In this document: one piece after another, positions 11,597-24,314 of the stretch
How the letters are laid out: each line of letters starts with the position of its first letter
Numbering within the stretch: position 1 is the stretch's first letter
Origin: Suillus spraguei
Taxonomy: Eukaryota; Basidiomycota; Agaricomycetes; Boletales; Suillaceae
NCBI GenBank assembly: GCA_016800925.1
Contig: JABCPU010000312.1
Span: 1 to 64,000, forward strand
Reading direction: 5' to 3'
DNA: 64,000 bases
Program-made: the position numbers and the translations under genes
Notes under the pieces: model-generated
Seen by the model: only the letters and a program-made list of their open reading frames with translations
Told to the model about the DNA's origin: nothing
The model's database searches: none

Positions 11597-12611
11597 TCTT
11601 ACGAGATACCGACTAGAAGTAAAGCGTACATATACTCACACGTTCAGAACTTCAGCTAAAAATTAGCCAGTGCTTATTGTTTATGAGATACGTATATATT
11701 ATGATCCGTAATTCACACTGACAGAGCACTGGTAAATATACTTAGGATTCACCATGAAAGTCTTCCCTCTTCCTGATCAACCGTCGACGAAGAATTTGCA
11801 GTTTCGTCGGGACTGGATTTCATCGCAGATGGCATCAAATACATAGTGCTGCTTGACATTCAACATCGGGCCGGCAAAGTGAAGACGGAGACAGGGAGAT
11901 CTCCAATGCTATATCCTGGATCGGCAGAGACTAACACAAAACTTCTTTTTCGGCTCCAACGCGTAAGGAGTGGCATTCTGAATACCGACAACGCCATGAA
12001 AAGGATGCACAGAATTCGCCATGGTGGTTCAAGAACAGAAGTATCAAGTTAAGAGAAAAAAGGAGCTTGAAAGAGCAATCACATGTGAAGCTCAAGTGAA
12101 GCACGCACACGGCAGTCAAATCGCTCCGTCCTTACATATATGTAGAGAGGAATGTAAAAAATGGGCAACACCGTGAACCAGCCTAGAGTCTGTTTTCAAG
12201 TGTTTGGCAGTAGTATTTAGTTGACTAAATTTTACCTTGTCTGTATCACGAGTTAATTGGGCTTAGGATGTGTCGCTGACTTGTCCCGCCACTGGGTGGG
12301 CCATTTTATCAGGACATGAGTCACCATTGTGAGTGAGCCCGTGATTATCTGTAACCCATGGCACATCTTATAGGATAAACTACGGTGATGCGGAAGTCGA
12401 CAGAGAGACGTGAGTGCGACCACCGCACGATGTGACATACTAATGATGACCATTGGCAGTCGACCAGACGAACATGACTAATAATAGTCATGACAGAAGA
12501 ATGGTCGTACACCAAATAAGGCAAGTGCTGTAATTATGGAATCACATGCAAATAGAGGTTTCTTGGTACTTAGTCCATGCTTGTCCCACCCCACCTTACT
12601 CGCAGCTCCTC
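11597..12611. other. No gene seen
   Basis: Sequence between MRI1 and the hydrolase locus. It has only short open frames without recognisable similarity. The last 150 bases probably hold the upstream region of the hydrolase. Confidence 0.4.
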
Positions 12612-15600
12612 ATGATTGACTATCTTCTAGGCAGACCAAGTCCATCTTGGAAACGTACTCAGGTAGCTACAACCATAATCCGGAGCATTCCTTTGCTTAC
12701 CAGTGAATACAAGGTCTTTCTTGTTATCATCTTCTGGATTTGGCGGTTGGTCTATGGTAACCCTAATGCTCCACGGTTTCTATGGCTCAGAAGAGCAAAT
12801 AGGCATTTTGGGTGAGTTATGTCTATATATGCTTATAGCTTCCAATTTCATACTGCCTTTAGAACGCTTTTCGCCCTGGCAGATCATTGTTAGTACACTG
12901 ACTGCGGTGTATGCCGTTCGAAATTTGGACAAAATTACTGGTTTTGGAGGTGAGTCTATGAAATGTTATCAGAACCTGATTCATCTCATCCGAGCTTGAA
13001 ATCCTAAAGCGCCGGAACCTTTGGCTCGTTTGGTGAGTTCCTGCCCTTTATTGGTATTTCACAGTGTCATGACCATTGTAATGCAGTACTCGCCTTCATA
13101 CTACCGTGCTACGTGGATTGCGATTGGCCTTGATGCTGGATTTGCTACTGCTATGTCCATACGTCCTAAATGGCTTAAAGACTTCTGCTCTATCCTATTC
13201 TCCATCTATTACATCATCTACGCCAATGAAGCTGACGAAAAGGTACTTCTTGTGCGTGTCACTGATATCAATACCTATTCACAGAACATGTCCGTAGATC
13301 CGTAGGTACAGAGCTGTTCCAACTGTCGAGATGCTCAGAAGTACCTGGGAGAAGACGACCAACCCATATGTAAGACATCTCCGTCATTGCTTTGAGACTT
13401 GTGTTAAAACATTTGTAGCTCCGTTTAATCGCGCAGGCGCCGCAAATGTCTCTGTATAAGAAATTTTTACTGCCAAGACCTTCCACGTCGACATACGACC
13501 GTCCTTTAAAGGTGCATGTGTACTTTGCGCCACCTGCTCCTCAGCTTCAACACGCGACGGATCTCATACTTGACTTCCCTGGTGGAGGGTTTGTTGCAAT
13601 GACCCCAGAACATCATGATGAGCGTCTGCGTTCCTGGGCACTGCGCACAGGCAAACCAGTGCTCTCCGTCGAGTACGGCAAGGCACCGGAATGTAATATC
13701 AACATCATGTGCCTGTCCTCGTCTTGCTAACTAACGTATTAGATCCATACCCCTTCGCGATTGATGAATGTTTTGATGTCTACCAGGCCATTGTCATGTC
13801 TACTGGACGATGCATTGGCATGTCTGGAAAGAAGCTTAACATCATCTTGACGGGAGACTCTGCGTACGTCAATTCATGTGTGGTTATCTGCCGCTCATTC
13901 ACGGTTATTTATTTAGTGGTGCAACACTTGTTGTGGGCGTGATGATCAAGATTTTACAACACAATGCTGCGCTCCCACAGCTTCTCTTCCCGCACCTATC
14001 GCACTCGTGCTGAGCTATGCAGCGCTAGACTTCAATTTTACCTCGTGGATGTCCCCTGAGAACCTCCAGGTCCTGCGATCGGAGCAGTCCTCGGGTAATC
14101 TTCCAGGCATACATGAGTTGGCATCGCAGAAAGACCACTTGCAACACGTTAGTCCGCTGAGCATGGTGGGAGATCGTAAACATGGGTCCGGACGACGGAA
14201 ATTACATAGACGCAGGAGCTGGAAAGATGCACTGTTGGATTTTACAGGGGTAGACGCTGACGCCGTCAGGTCGAAGCCGGTGCCAACTCGACACCACTCC
14301 ACCTTGGGAATGAAGAGAAAGAGCTCCGTAGTATCATTTGGAACGCGCGCTGGGAGAAATAGCGCACGAACTAATCCAATGGGACACGACGATAGTGGTT
14401 TTTGGGCGAGCTCTGCAAGCGACGAGGACGAACCTGTGAGAGAGGAGGACCGGCCACTTGAGGATCGTGTGCGTTATGTGTACCCTGAATGTGTTGGCAG
14501 CGGCGATGGTGCACACTTGCATCAGAAGCTCGAGAGACAGCAGGAACAACTCTGTGCAGCTGTGGCGGAGGCTGATAACAAAGTATCGTCTACCAAAAGC
14601 GAAGACAAGAAGCGCGAACTAATTGGCACCCGATTGACAATGACTAGCCGCACGGGGTATTTCCAGGACAGGATCATTCCTCCCAGTATGGTACGTACTT
14701 TGGGCAGTTTCCAATCCCGTTTTGTATTTATTAAACTCCACAGATGCGCGCGATGGCCATCCTATATATCGGTCCCACCATAACCCGGACTTTGCCACTG
14801 ATTATTTTATCTCGCCTATCCTTACACCTGCGAAACTTCTAGCGCAGTTCCCCCCGCTTCTGATGCAATGTGGTGAAAAGGATCCATTTGTGGACGATAC
14901 CGTGATTTTTGCGGGACGCGTCCGCGAGGCCAAACGTGCGCGTAAGATTGAACTGGAGCTTGCACTTTCTGGAAGAGTGCCGATTTGGGGAAACGCTCCA
15001 AATGAGCTCCGCACATCTCGAGGGTGATGAGGGGTTGGAAAAGTTGAAGAAAGAAAGGGACGAACTTGCGAAAGAGACGGAGGACGACTGGGTGCAGATG
15101 GTGTTGTTCTCTGATTGGAGCCACGGGTATCTTCAGATGATGTCCCTGATGAGCGAGGCACGGGCTGTGGTGGAGGATCTAGCCGACTGGATGGAAGATG
15201 CGTTTGTGAGGCATAGCGGTAAAGAAAACGGCAACCAGTGGGCAGGGTTGAGGTCAAAGCTGTTGATCATGCTGGAACCAAGAAGATCCGGTCACGGAGA
15301 AATTCGCCGCAATCATCGTCTCTTACTCCGAAACAGGAGAGTGGGGACGGACATGTAGATGGGAGCCCTAGCCCGTTTACATCTGAGACGGAGACGGACG
15401 ACTCGGGTATCACGTTCGTGGCTGGGAAACGGCTTATTTATGACGCAGGGGAGCTCTGGTGGGTTCGACGCCTCAGATTATATCGCGGAGGGGAATCTGG
15501 GAGCTTGCTGAGATGATGTTGCAAGCACAGAAGTTGGGGCAGTTGGCGTCGTGTGGATGAGAAGCAGGTTGACACGGCGACTAGTACGACGCCTCAAAGT

Positions 15601-15708
15601 AGTACGCCTCGTGGAGGGAACGGGAAGATAGGACAACGGATCACGGAGAGTGAATTGTTGAGACGGAGAAGGTTGTTGGATGCACATATATTTGAAGGAC
15701 AAGGGTAG
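12612..15708 (+). pseudogene. Lipase-like alpha/beta hydrolase, frame-broken
   Basis: The reading starts at MIDYLLGRPSPSWKRTQ and continues through exons encoding PWQIIVSTLTAVYAVRNLDK, YYRATWIAIGLDAGFATAMS, DFPGGGFVAMTPEHHDER (oxyanion-hole region), a GDSAG nucleophile elbow split by an intron at about 13872-13918, a long charged insertion (14100-14690), then ISPILTPAKLL with GEKDPFVDDT and FSDWSHGYLQM, probably the Asp and His of the triad. This order fits hormone-sensitive-lipase-type hydrolases. At least three single-base frame changes break it: near 13985 (LPQL to LPAPIALVLSYAAL), near 14775 and near 14985. Intron borders elsewhere are clean, which suggests recent inactivation or assembly indels. 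Confidence 0.75.
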
Positions 15709-16121
15709 GGATCGACTGTGTAACTAATTTTATTCACGGGATGGGAAATAACGTTGTGAAGCGGTGGCCATGTCCGGTCACATAGCGAACCGGCGGCTGT
15801 GGCTATGAGCTGTGCAATGACACAGCCACACTGGAATAGATCTCATTGTCAATCCCGACTCATCGAAAGGTTTGCTGCGCTAGAACACTGGATTTTTTTA
15901 GTCTTAATCTTTTTTTATTTAAAGGAGGCTGTGAATAATTTTCACTTGTACCTTCAAAAAGCGCTAGGAGAGAGCGCTCCAGATTCAGTCATCCGTTCCC
16001 CACCAGTTGTCCTGAAAAGTCTCAGCATCCGCTTCTGTTCAGAACTTCCGTTGATCTTACAACTTCAAATCAAAGAAGCTCTCTATTCCCTCGCCTAAAT
16101 AATAAAAAGGTCCTATCAATC
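15709..16121. other. Intergenic, no gene seen
   Basis: Holds the presumed promoter of the zinc-finger gene. I saw no repeat or RNA gene. Confidence 0.4.
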
Positions 16122-17346
16122 ATGAACCTGCCAGATTCGACACGGGCTCACTGGTCGACGTCTCCCACAACCATTCAGTCTCAACAAGAGTTTCAAGCTT
16201 ATAACAATCATCATTTTATTCCAACAGAACCCACAAACATGTCTCAGCAATCACAGCAACAATCTTTTCCTCCAGGTGCAGGTCCAAATGATACTCCAGA
16301 CCAATCATACCCTCCAGGTCACGCGTATAGGAGGAGTCAATCTAACTCTCCGTTCCGGCACACTACACATCCATCACCGTACCCACAACCAAACATTCCA
16401 CCAATTCAACCTCAACCGGAGTTAAAACAGGAGTCATACTACACCCCAACTTCAGCAGAGTTATACACCCACGCCCAAGTCCTCGCATCCGGAGCGGGAG
16501 AGGGGTCTGCTTCCGCCCACTACACTTCCCCAACCGCAATAACTCGTCTTCCCCCTATTTTACAAGTGGAGAAGAAGCAGGTCACAACATCCGCAACACA
16601 GGCTGCAAGTGCAAGCAGGCGGAGGAACGAGGCACATTTCGCCTGTCCAGTTCCGGGTTGTGGGAGCACATTTACGCGTCGATTCAATCTCAGAGGTGCA
16701 CAATTACACATCATGTCTCTATTCTCTAACGAACCACCATCCGCCAGGTCATCTTCGATCTCACACCGAAGAACGCCCATATGTGTGTGAGTACCCGATT
16801 GCAAGAAAGGCTTTGCAAGACAGCATGACTGCAAGTAAGTCTCACTCCTTGACCCTTCCTCTCTTCTACTTCTCTATCATATATTTGGCTTCGGCCGACC
16901 ATTATTCCTTATCGCGTCACCGATCCTCTCCCCATTATTGACTCACCTACGACATGCTCACGTCATGATCTGCACAGGCGACACCAAGCACTACACGCCA
17001 CGCGCTCCCAATCCAACATCTGTCAGGGCTGCAAAAAGACCTTCAGTCGCCTGGATGCACTAAACGTAACTTCTTTATATTGTTATCAATGCACTCGCTA
17101 ACGTCGATCCCCCTTTTCTTCCTTCCAGCGACATCGTAAGTGGACATTCCGGAGTTCTCGACTCTCAGATACTTACTATTCCGCGGTCTAGTCCGTTCCG
17201 AGGGTGGTTCTGAATGCAGACAGATTGTAGAAGCTCAGCAGCAGGCTGCAGCACATGCTCAAGCGATCACACAATCTCAGGGTCCTCCGCTACCTGGCCA
17301 CCCTCCCGCCAATCAGCCAGGACCCAGTTCAAGCACTGCCGGTTAA
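16122..17346 (+). pseudogene. C2H2 zinc-finger transcription factor with one frame break
   Basis: A Gln/Pro/Ser-rich N-terminal region of about 180 residues precedes tandem C2H2 fingers. Finger 1 (FACPVPGCGSTFTRRFNLRG plus HLRSH) is split by a GT-AG intron at about 16694-16748. Finger 2 is CEYP-DCKKGFARQHDCKRHQALH, and finger 3 is ICQGCKKTFSRLDALNRH, each interrupted by introns (about 16834-16978 and 17067-17128). The tail is SEGGSECRQIVEAQQQAAAH. Such proteins bind DNA in the nucleus. The base run gagtacccgattgc in finger 2 is one base short, so the protein as written leaves the finger frame. I call it frame-broken, but a single assembly error would restore it. The start could also be the ATG at 16239. 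Confidence 0.7.
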
Positions 17347-17705
17347 TCGACTGCAGTGGTTGACATGCATGGACTCCCAGAACGCTTTTAGATATTTCTC
17401 TTTCATGTCTTCATGATTCCTCTTTATTCTCAGGATGTAAGATCACCTGAGCTATAGGCTCATCATCATTCATTCCCACTGATGTATACACTCTTGTATC
17501 GATCCCAACTTTTTTCTTCTTTTGATGGGCTTACAGTTAATATACTTCGCTCTTAATGTTACCCCAATATACTGCCACGACCTGTGAGAACTTGCATAAA
17601 CACGTGAGAAATGTACTCTCCTCGGCTATTTCAGGGTATGACAGCTCAGCGCTCAGTACTCAGTACTCAGTATTGATACAAACGCTTCTTTCGCTCTCCA
17701 TCACG
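17347..17705. other. Upstream region of PEX5
   Basis: Non-coding. Contains a short direct repeat (CAGTACT units near 17652-17672). No other motif was recognised. Confidence 0.4.
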
Positions 17706-20391
17706 ATGTCGCTTGCAATGCTTGTTGGTGGAGCTGAATGCGGACCATCAAACCCACTTCAAAGCCTATCCAAAAAGCTCGACCAAGACCGCGGAGTGCA
17801 GCAGGTGCGTGCGGGGGTTATGGGAAATCCTAGGGTCATTAACCATTCTACCCCACTGCAGGATTTCATCACTGGCACGCGTGCTGGCTCATCTCGAGAG
17901 GTAATGATACAATCATCTAATCCAATGAATTCGATGACATTCCACACGCCAGGTGTTCCGTACCCAGCAAGTTACTTCACCTGAACTACAACAGCATGCA
18001 GAACGTTTCTTTAATTCGACGCCTGCACCCCCGGCCCAGCTTGTAGTCCCTCAACCTTTTAATCTAGCTGGATTACACGATTCTCTTCCGCAAGTTCAAG
18101 CATCTGTTCAATCACCGCAGACCCAGAACCCATTTCCCTCGGGCTGGGCGAGCGATTTTTTAGTACAGCAGGTGCAGACACCTGCATCTGTGATCGAGCA
18201 GGTCGAGGCTCAGCAAGATCGAATGCAAAGCTCTATTTCAGCGCCTATGAGTCCAGGACTGCAAGGTGCGTGCTTGTAGTGAATACAGTGAATATATACG
18301 GAGTTCAAGTGGTAGGCAGTATGCCCTGGAACGCCTCGCATGCAGGTTACAGAATGAGTCCTATGTCGGGCATGATATCTGCAGTGCCGATGCCGATGCA
18401 AAGATCTGCTATGCAGACTGATCGTGCGTTTTTTACAGTTTGATCGAATGTGATCAAACGCTCATGTATTGTCTGAAGAGATGTCATGGGACAGAGAGTT
18501 TCAATCTCAAGAAATGATGTTGAACGCGCATGTCGTCCCAGCTGCAGAATCTGTTCACGTTGCATCGAAGCCCGCCCCGGAAGATGACATGGCACAATTA
18601 GCAGCACGCGTCATTGATGCCGTCCAGGGAGAGCAGAATCCCAAATTCCGCCAAAGTCAATTCATGAGCCTCATGCGTCAGTTCCGCGACGGCGAAGTCA
18701 TCGTTGAAGAAGACAAGATCGTTCCGAGCGAAAGCAGCACTGCTGCTCATGTAAAAGTCAAGGGAAAGGGGCGTGCACTTGACATTCCTGTGCAAGAAGT
18801 TCAGGAGCCTGTCCGGGTCCATTCAGTACCAGCGAGTTCCATCCAGGGCTATCAAGGTTCTGCTGAGTTAAGCGAGGCGTATCGCCACCAACGCAATTAC
18901 AACAACGCCGACGACGCTTACTTTCAACAAGAGAATGAAGAGTTCTCGAAGTACTGGGATGCTCATTATACAGGACCTGTGCCCCACACTATATCCGCGG
19001 GCGAACATGGTTCATGGCATGAACTCCAGCGTGATTGGGATGCGTTTGAAGCCACCTCCACGGGAATTAAAGCGTTGACGAATTACCAATTTCAGGAGAA
19101 CAATCCTTATCTCCTGGGCGACTCGTCGAGGACGCGTCATCATGGAATGCACGTGAGTGAAGTTCAACGTGGCCACAATGTCAGTCACACGACATTTTTT
19201 TTCACATGTATGTTGACTCCGCTCTAGAGCGTGCTCGAACTGGAGGCGGCTGTCCAACGCGATGGGAACAATGCTGCAGCATGGTATGAGCTTGGCGTCA
19301 AACAACAAGAAAACGAACGTGAAAAGAAGGCTGTGCAGGCCCTGGAACGTTCTGTTGAACTCGATCCGACGAACCTGGGTGCTTGGCTTGCCCTCTCCGT
19401 ATCTTACACCAATGACAGCAACCGCATGGGCGTTTACAATGCAATCAAAGAATGGGCGATCCGCAATCCCAAGTACAAACATATAGTACAGAACGCCACA
19501 TTGACAACGGCTAATAATGTATCCCCTCCCAATTTTGAGGCATTGATAAATTGTCTCATCGGTATGGCACGGAGCGCTGATGAGGTGGGAGGTGTAGATG
19601 CGGACGTCCAAGTGGCACTTGCTGTGTTACTAAACACGACAGATGTACGTGCTTAGCACCTCGGTCGTCTCCATCTGTTCCGATAGAGTTGGGCTGATTA
19701 CTTATGCTGTCAATTGATCTCATAGGAATATGCCAAGGCGCAAGATTGTTTTCTGACGGCGTTGGCAGTCCGCCCGAATGTGAATGTTTCAAAATTGAGT
19801 TTATGGGCGCGAGACTGAAATAAATTATTACCAGGACTGGCTTCTGTATAACAGAGTGGGTGCCACTATGGCAAACAATGGGCAGGCCGAGGAAGCACTT
19901 CAGTTCTATTATCGGGCACTGGATCTAAACCCTGCATACATACGAGCGAGGTATCGTGACCCGTTCCTCATAGTTGGTTGTTGTGGTGCTAAGTAAAACG
20001 CGTTATGTGGTAGGTTCAACCTGGGTATTTCCTGCACCAATCTTCGGGTGGGTCTTTCTTGTTCCGAGAAGCTCTGATGCTGTGCTGTTGTTGACATCAG
20101 TTTGACAGCGGTATGAAGAGGCGCAGTCACACATTCTCGATGCGTTAGTTTTGCAAGATAGTGATGGTGTGGCGGACGATAGTGGCATGAACGATAAACG
20201 TGGCGTTACAAACTCCACACTGTGGGATAGCCTCAAGACAACTTGTTTGCACCTTCAGAGGGCCGACCTTGCAGCGTTATGTGATAAGAGAGACCTAGAT
20301 GGTAAGTTTTAGAACACCATCTGATGTTGATAAGGGGCTGATGACAGCGTGATGTGCAGGGTTCAGGAATGTGTTTGAAAGCAGGCCCTGA
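17706..20391 (+). CDS. PEX5: Peroxisomal targeting signal 1 receptor Pex5
   Basis: Pex5 binds PTS1 (SKL-type) cargo in the cytosol, docks at the peroxisome membrane, releases cargo and is recycled by ubiquitination. Eleven exons join without a frame break to 682 residues. The start [19 protein letters not shown] carries the conserved N-terminal cysteine used for receptor export. WxxxF-type motifs that bind Pex13/Pex14 include WASDF, WDREF and WDAFE. The C-terminal half (about residues 400-680) is a TPR array, with repeats such as [60 protein letters not shown] and [20 protein letters not shown]. Introns lie at 17805-17861, 17901-17952, 18266-18345, 18424-18478, 19153-19227, 19645-19725, 19780-19834, 19951-20013, 20048-20108 and 20302-20359. 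I chose the ATG at 17706 because it places the cysteine near position 12. Confidence 0.95.
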
Positions 20392-20518
20392 CAAAGCCGA
20401 TCTGTATCATCCGTGCCGTGATGCATCCTGTTATCGTACTTTGTTTTACTGCGTCTAGCACTGCTTCGTCTGTATTTTACCTCCCATGTATATCAACTAG
20501 ATCCTTTGAGCTGTCAGT

Positions 20519-20833
20519 TCAGGGTAATCTTCGCGCTAGTAGCTTTTGAGCCAAACCTGATGTGCTCGGACCGGAAATACCTGTGCTCGGCCCATGAATA
20601 CCTGTGCCCGGGGCAGGTATACCGAGCCGTCTATTCCTCTCAGCTACTAACAGCTGGAACCACGGCAAGGTTTCTGGGTCATTCGGCTGGATTGGATGCT
20701 CAGCCATTTTTTTCATTGCGAGGAGGGTCTTTTGCTTGGCCTCGAAGCGAGACTTTTGGTCTACCACGAGGTCTCGGATTTCTTGAACATCCGCGTCTGA
20801 CATTGGAATCATGGTAGGGGTACGTCTGATCAT
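20519..20833 (-). CDS. CDC26: Probable APC/C subunit Cdc26/Hcn1
   Basis: A 104-residue intronless frame starting MIRRTPTMIPMSDADVQEI. Cdc26 proteins are very small and begin with a conserved M-(I/L)-R-R-x-P-T motif whose N terminus inserts into the TPR superhelix of Cdc16/Apc6 and stabilises the anaphase-promoting complex. The motif and size match. After a charged helical stretch (to about residue 45), the C terminus holds IPAPGTG and GPSTG repeats that are probably disordered. It lies tail-to-tail with PEX5 (127 bp apart) and head-to-head with PRA1. The match rests on the short N-terminal motif, so confidence is moderate. Confidence 0.6.
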   Translation of the reverse strand: MIRRTPTMIPMSDADVQEIRDLVVDQKSRFEAKQKTLLAMKKMAEHPIQPNDPETLPWFQLLVAERNRRLGIPAPGTGIHGPSTGISGPSTSGLAQKLLARRLP

Positions 20834-21108
20834 GGTGTGTCGATAAAAATAGTAGAATAGATGGTCTGTAGTGTAATGCAAGTCCAAATGCTAGTTTGAC
20901 GATGTAGACAGTGATGAGCGGTGATAATGAGACCAGTCAATTTGGCGCTGACAACAAAGACGTGTTTACACTGTTTGGTCACTAAATCCGAGTCGGACAC
21001 GCAAAGCGGAACGCAGCAGCGGCGCAGCAGAAAAAACTTGAACAAGTACTGTGCCCACAGACCATACTTTTCAACCAACCACCATCCAACCCATACTACT
21101 AAACAGTT
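20834..21108. promoter_or_regulatory. Divergent intergenic region, CDC26 and PRA1
   Basis: Only 275 bp separate the two start codons, so any promoter elements must be shared or overlapping. No TATA box or other motif is obvious. Confidence 0.4.
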
Positions 21109-21817
21109 ATGGAATCCGTTATTCGTGTCGTTGACGCCCTCAAATCCTTCCGGGTACGTAGTAGTCTGCATGAAAGGAAAATTTGGCTTCTGACACTCAA
21201 GAACTTTGTTCAGGAAACTCGCTTGAGCACCCTCAGAACTCCCGCAGAGTTCTTTGATGTCCACCGAATTTCAAGACCTGCGGATCTTAACACGGCAGTA
21301 TCGGTGTGTCTTGTGGGCTGTTGCATACCCTGAGGATGGTACTGAGACTGAACTCATAGCGGCTCACATATAACACTCGGTATTTCTCAGGGAACTACAC
21401 CCTCGTCGTAGCTGCTCTTGCAGTATATTCCATGTGCGTAGGGTCCCAGCCACGAGCACTACCCTGAACCCATAACTGATGTCACCTAGTATTGCAAGCC
21501 CCCTTCTTCTCTTATCCCTCATCTTCCTTTTTGGAGGCTTTGCTGTTATCAACCGTTTTGGTGCGATCTCTCCATCTCTTTCCCCTTTGATTTGGTGCTG
21601 ACATTGGGCTTTAGAGGAAGTCTATGGACAATTTGTCACCCAGAAGACCCTCTACACAGTTCTCTTCGTGATCGGTATCCCGCTCCTATGGTTCGCCTCT
21701 CCATTCATGACTTTGTTCTGGCTTATTGGAGCATCCGCGTTTCTCATTCTCACTCACGCATGTCTGATTGAACCGGGTGTCGAGAGCGAATATGCAAATA
21801 TCGAAGGGGCAGTGTGA
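21109..21817 (+). CDS. PRA1/Yip3 family Rab-acceptor membrane protein
   Basis: PRA1 proteins are small ER/Golgi membrane proteins that bind prenylated Rab GTPases. Five exons (21109-21153, 21214-21303, 21360-21433, 21490-21560, 21615-21817) join in frame to 160 residues, normal for the family. The signature TLRTPAEFFDVHRISRP is followed by RLTYNTRYFSGNYTLVVAAL. Two pairs of hydrophobic segments are visible: LVVAALAVYS with SPLLLLSLIFLFGGFAV, then TLYTVLFVIGIPLLWFA with MTLFWLIGASAFLIL. A short acidic C terminus ends the protein. All introns are GT-AG and the frame is intact. Confidence 0.9.
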
Positions 21818-22222
21818 ATGCCATGGAGAACGAGTATGAGAGCTGAGTGTGGTTGTTGTACTCCTTCGAGATTGGACTATTTCTATCGTTTCCCCGAGTC
21901 CCAATTCCGGCCGCTCGTTCTTATTCGTTGATACCTTGTCTTTAATATATAGGCGCGTATTCCGTTGCTCACAAAGGCGTGCATAGATTGTACGAATTGG
22001 AACGAGATGGACTAAAAGCCAGCCATATGTTTAGGATATCAGTACTAGAATAATGATTCTATGATTGCAGTGGCAGCGCAAGCGAAATCATGTGCAATAT
22101 AAGAAGCTCATAATGTAATGTACAGAGTTAAGCCATCCTCTCCAAGGAATGCAGTCTCTCGATACAAATGCAGATAGATAGATAGATAAGCAGATCACAA
22201 TACCATCCGGTGGGATATCGGG
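21818..22222. other. Convergent intergenic region
   Basis: Shared 3' region of the PRA1 and ERT1 genes. Contains a short GATA tract near 22168-22180. No gene was recognised. Confidence 0.4.
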
Positions 22223-24314
22223 TCATAGGAGCGGTAACCACTGGCCTTTTGTGTGCCTGTCGTCAGTATATCGATGGGAGTCAAGATATCGATATCACTT
22301 ACCGATGACTATGCTGGGAAGATCAAAGATGTCTCTTCGTATTGAAAAACAGAAGGTCGAGGGGATCGGCGCGCCGGAAGGTTTAAGGAGAACGCAATGC
22401 GAGTATACCGATTTGGTCGTATTCTCAAAGGCATGAGAGGCGAAGTTTTCCCAGTATTCGACGACGGATTGGTTTTCGAATAACTGGCACCAACACTGGG
22501 TCAAAGTAATTTCAAGCAAGAGACAAAGTATACAAACTTCGTATATGTACTTGCGTTTTCCAACGAGATCTTCCAGACGCCACTCAGTGAGCATGCAAAA
22601 CTCGGGTGCGACGAGACAGATTTCGCCGGTTCGCCTCCAAACTACCGTTGGTGTGCCGCTGTACGATATGAGCTTTTCCAGTTCCTGCATGGGAAATCAA
22701 AACAAGTATTATGTGAGAATGAAGTAATATACTTACAAGAAGTGATCTTTGGAAACATTTCTCGACGAACACTTCATCTTCATCCGTCATGGGCATTTGT
22801 AGAGCAATAAGCGATGGTCGGAAGATGGCGAGTGCTCGGACGATGCGTAATATGTCATTCTTTTCAAAACTGAACAGTCCGGGTCCCAGGGGCAATCCAA
22901 CCCAAGATAATATTAGGATTTGACCACACAGGCCAGGAGCTCTCGACTTCTCAGCACACAGAGTATACGCACCGACTCGGGAGATGCTTCATGAGAAAGT
23001 GATAACCTTCGGTATAATCATAAGGCGCTGTTACGTTGATGGTCTGAATGGGAAAGATAAGCCAGGCACAGGATGACAAAATAGACACGAACAGAATGAT
23101 GATCGCCGCTTTGGATCGTAGGCGATGGTGACGTCCGCGACGAGGACTCGTAGGAATGAGAACGAGTATCCCTCGATGGCGTGCGCATCACGCTTGAGGA
23201 CCCGAGACTGATGACACCACGGGAATAGTGCGGTGCTAACGGGTGATACGGAGCCGATAATTGCGGCTGTGGTTGAGCGTAGGAGTATTGCAGCGCTGGC
23301 GAAGAAGTTCGACATAGTGGTGCAGGATAGCTTGTAAGGAATGTTGGCGACGGTTGAGAAGCAGACAGGCTATCTGACTGCGGCATCGATAACTGAGCCG
23401 GATCGCCAAATGGGGAGCCAAAATTGCTTGGCGCTCCCTGCAAATACTGGGGTTGCGCGTGAAGGGGCTCAGGAGACCACGCTGAATTTGGGAGTGGCTG
23501 TGAAACCTGTTGCTGTTGCTGTTGTTGTGAAGGAGATGGCGCTGTACCAGATTCTGGAGGACTTGGATTACCCAAGATCGCAGAAAGTATGGAATACTCC
23601 AAGTTGGCGGCCTCGGAGCCGAACGTGAAATTGGGATCGAACGACACATTAAAGAGTGGATCGTGTGATTGGAAGGTTTCAGCTACAGGCAGTGTCAGAA
23701 TATCACACGACTAGACAAGAGCCAAGACGTGTTACATGTCGGTTGGAGCGCGGGTGCGGGTTCTGAACTCGATTCAGGAACTCTGCCTTTTTTCTTCAGT
23801 TGTTCTGTCATGAGCACGTGATCAAAATTAACCGGGTGAGCGGAGATACAGAGAAGCACGCACGAAGTTCGTCATCGTCGAGGAGATACTTGGCTTTCTT
23901 GCGGTGACCTTCTGTACATGTACTCGCAATTCCACGCTTGACGCAACGCTGACAAGGACGAGCTGTTATAGGAAACGTGAGGTTGACATGTGTAAGATCC
24001 GGAAATATAGGTGACATACAATCATCACATGTTAAATGTGCTTTCTGACAGTGCGCGCAGGCACGATTTGCTTTCTTTTTCTTTGGGCCGTCTCTACTTT
24101 TGCGAGGAGCGTCAGCATCTTCATCGCGTCTACGTTTCTTGACAGCAACTTTGTCCTTTTGTGTACGGTAATGAGAAGGGCCTGCCTGTGGTTCTGGAGT
24201 GACCATCTGGGAAGGATTCACGTATGCGCTAGATGGTGAAGGAGCAGCGGTAGTCACAGGGGAAGGGTGGACCATGTCTAAGGATGTAGTAGTGAGCGCG
24301 GAGTCTGCTGCCAT
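22223..24314 (-). CDS. ERT1: Zn2Cys6 plus PAS regulator of gluconeogenesis, Ert1/AcuK type
   Basis: Nuclear transcription factor of the Ert1/AcuK family that activates gluconeogenic genes on non-fermentable carbon. After a basic stretch ([20 protein letters not shown]) the Zn2Cys6 cluster reads [11 protein letters not shown], an intron (24019-23963), then PCQRCVKRG with [14 protein letters not shown] Gln/Ser/Pro-rich region begins with [19 protein letters not shown]. The C-terminal half holds the family's [34 protein letters not shown] and a PAS domain ([19 protein letters not shown] through WRLEDLVGK and [14 protein letters not shown] text), ending IGQWLPLL. About nine exons can be placed. 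The join between the exon after the zinc cluster and the one at 23682 does not settle on a single frame, so residues there are uncertain. It shares a 349-bp divergent upstream region with the methyltransferase gene. Confidence 0.88.

Noticed and set aside
16520..16834. Minus-strand ORF opposite the zinc-finger gene
   Set aside because: It overlaps well-supported zinc-finger exons in the antisense direction and has no features of its own.
22166..22180. GATA repeats as a regulatory cluster
   Set aside because: A very short microsatellite in a convergent 3' region; nothing ties it to either promoter.
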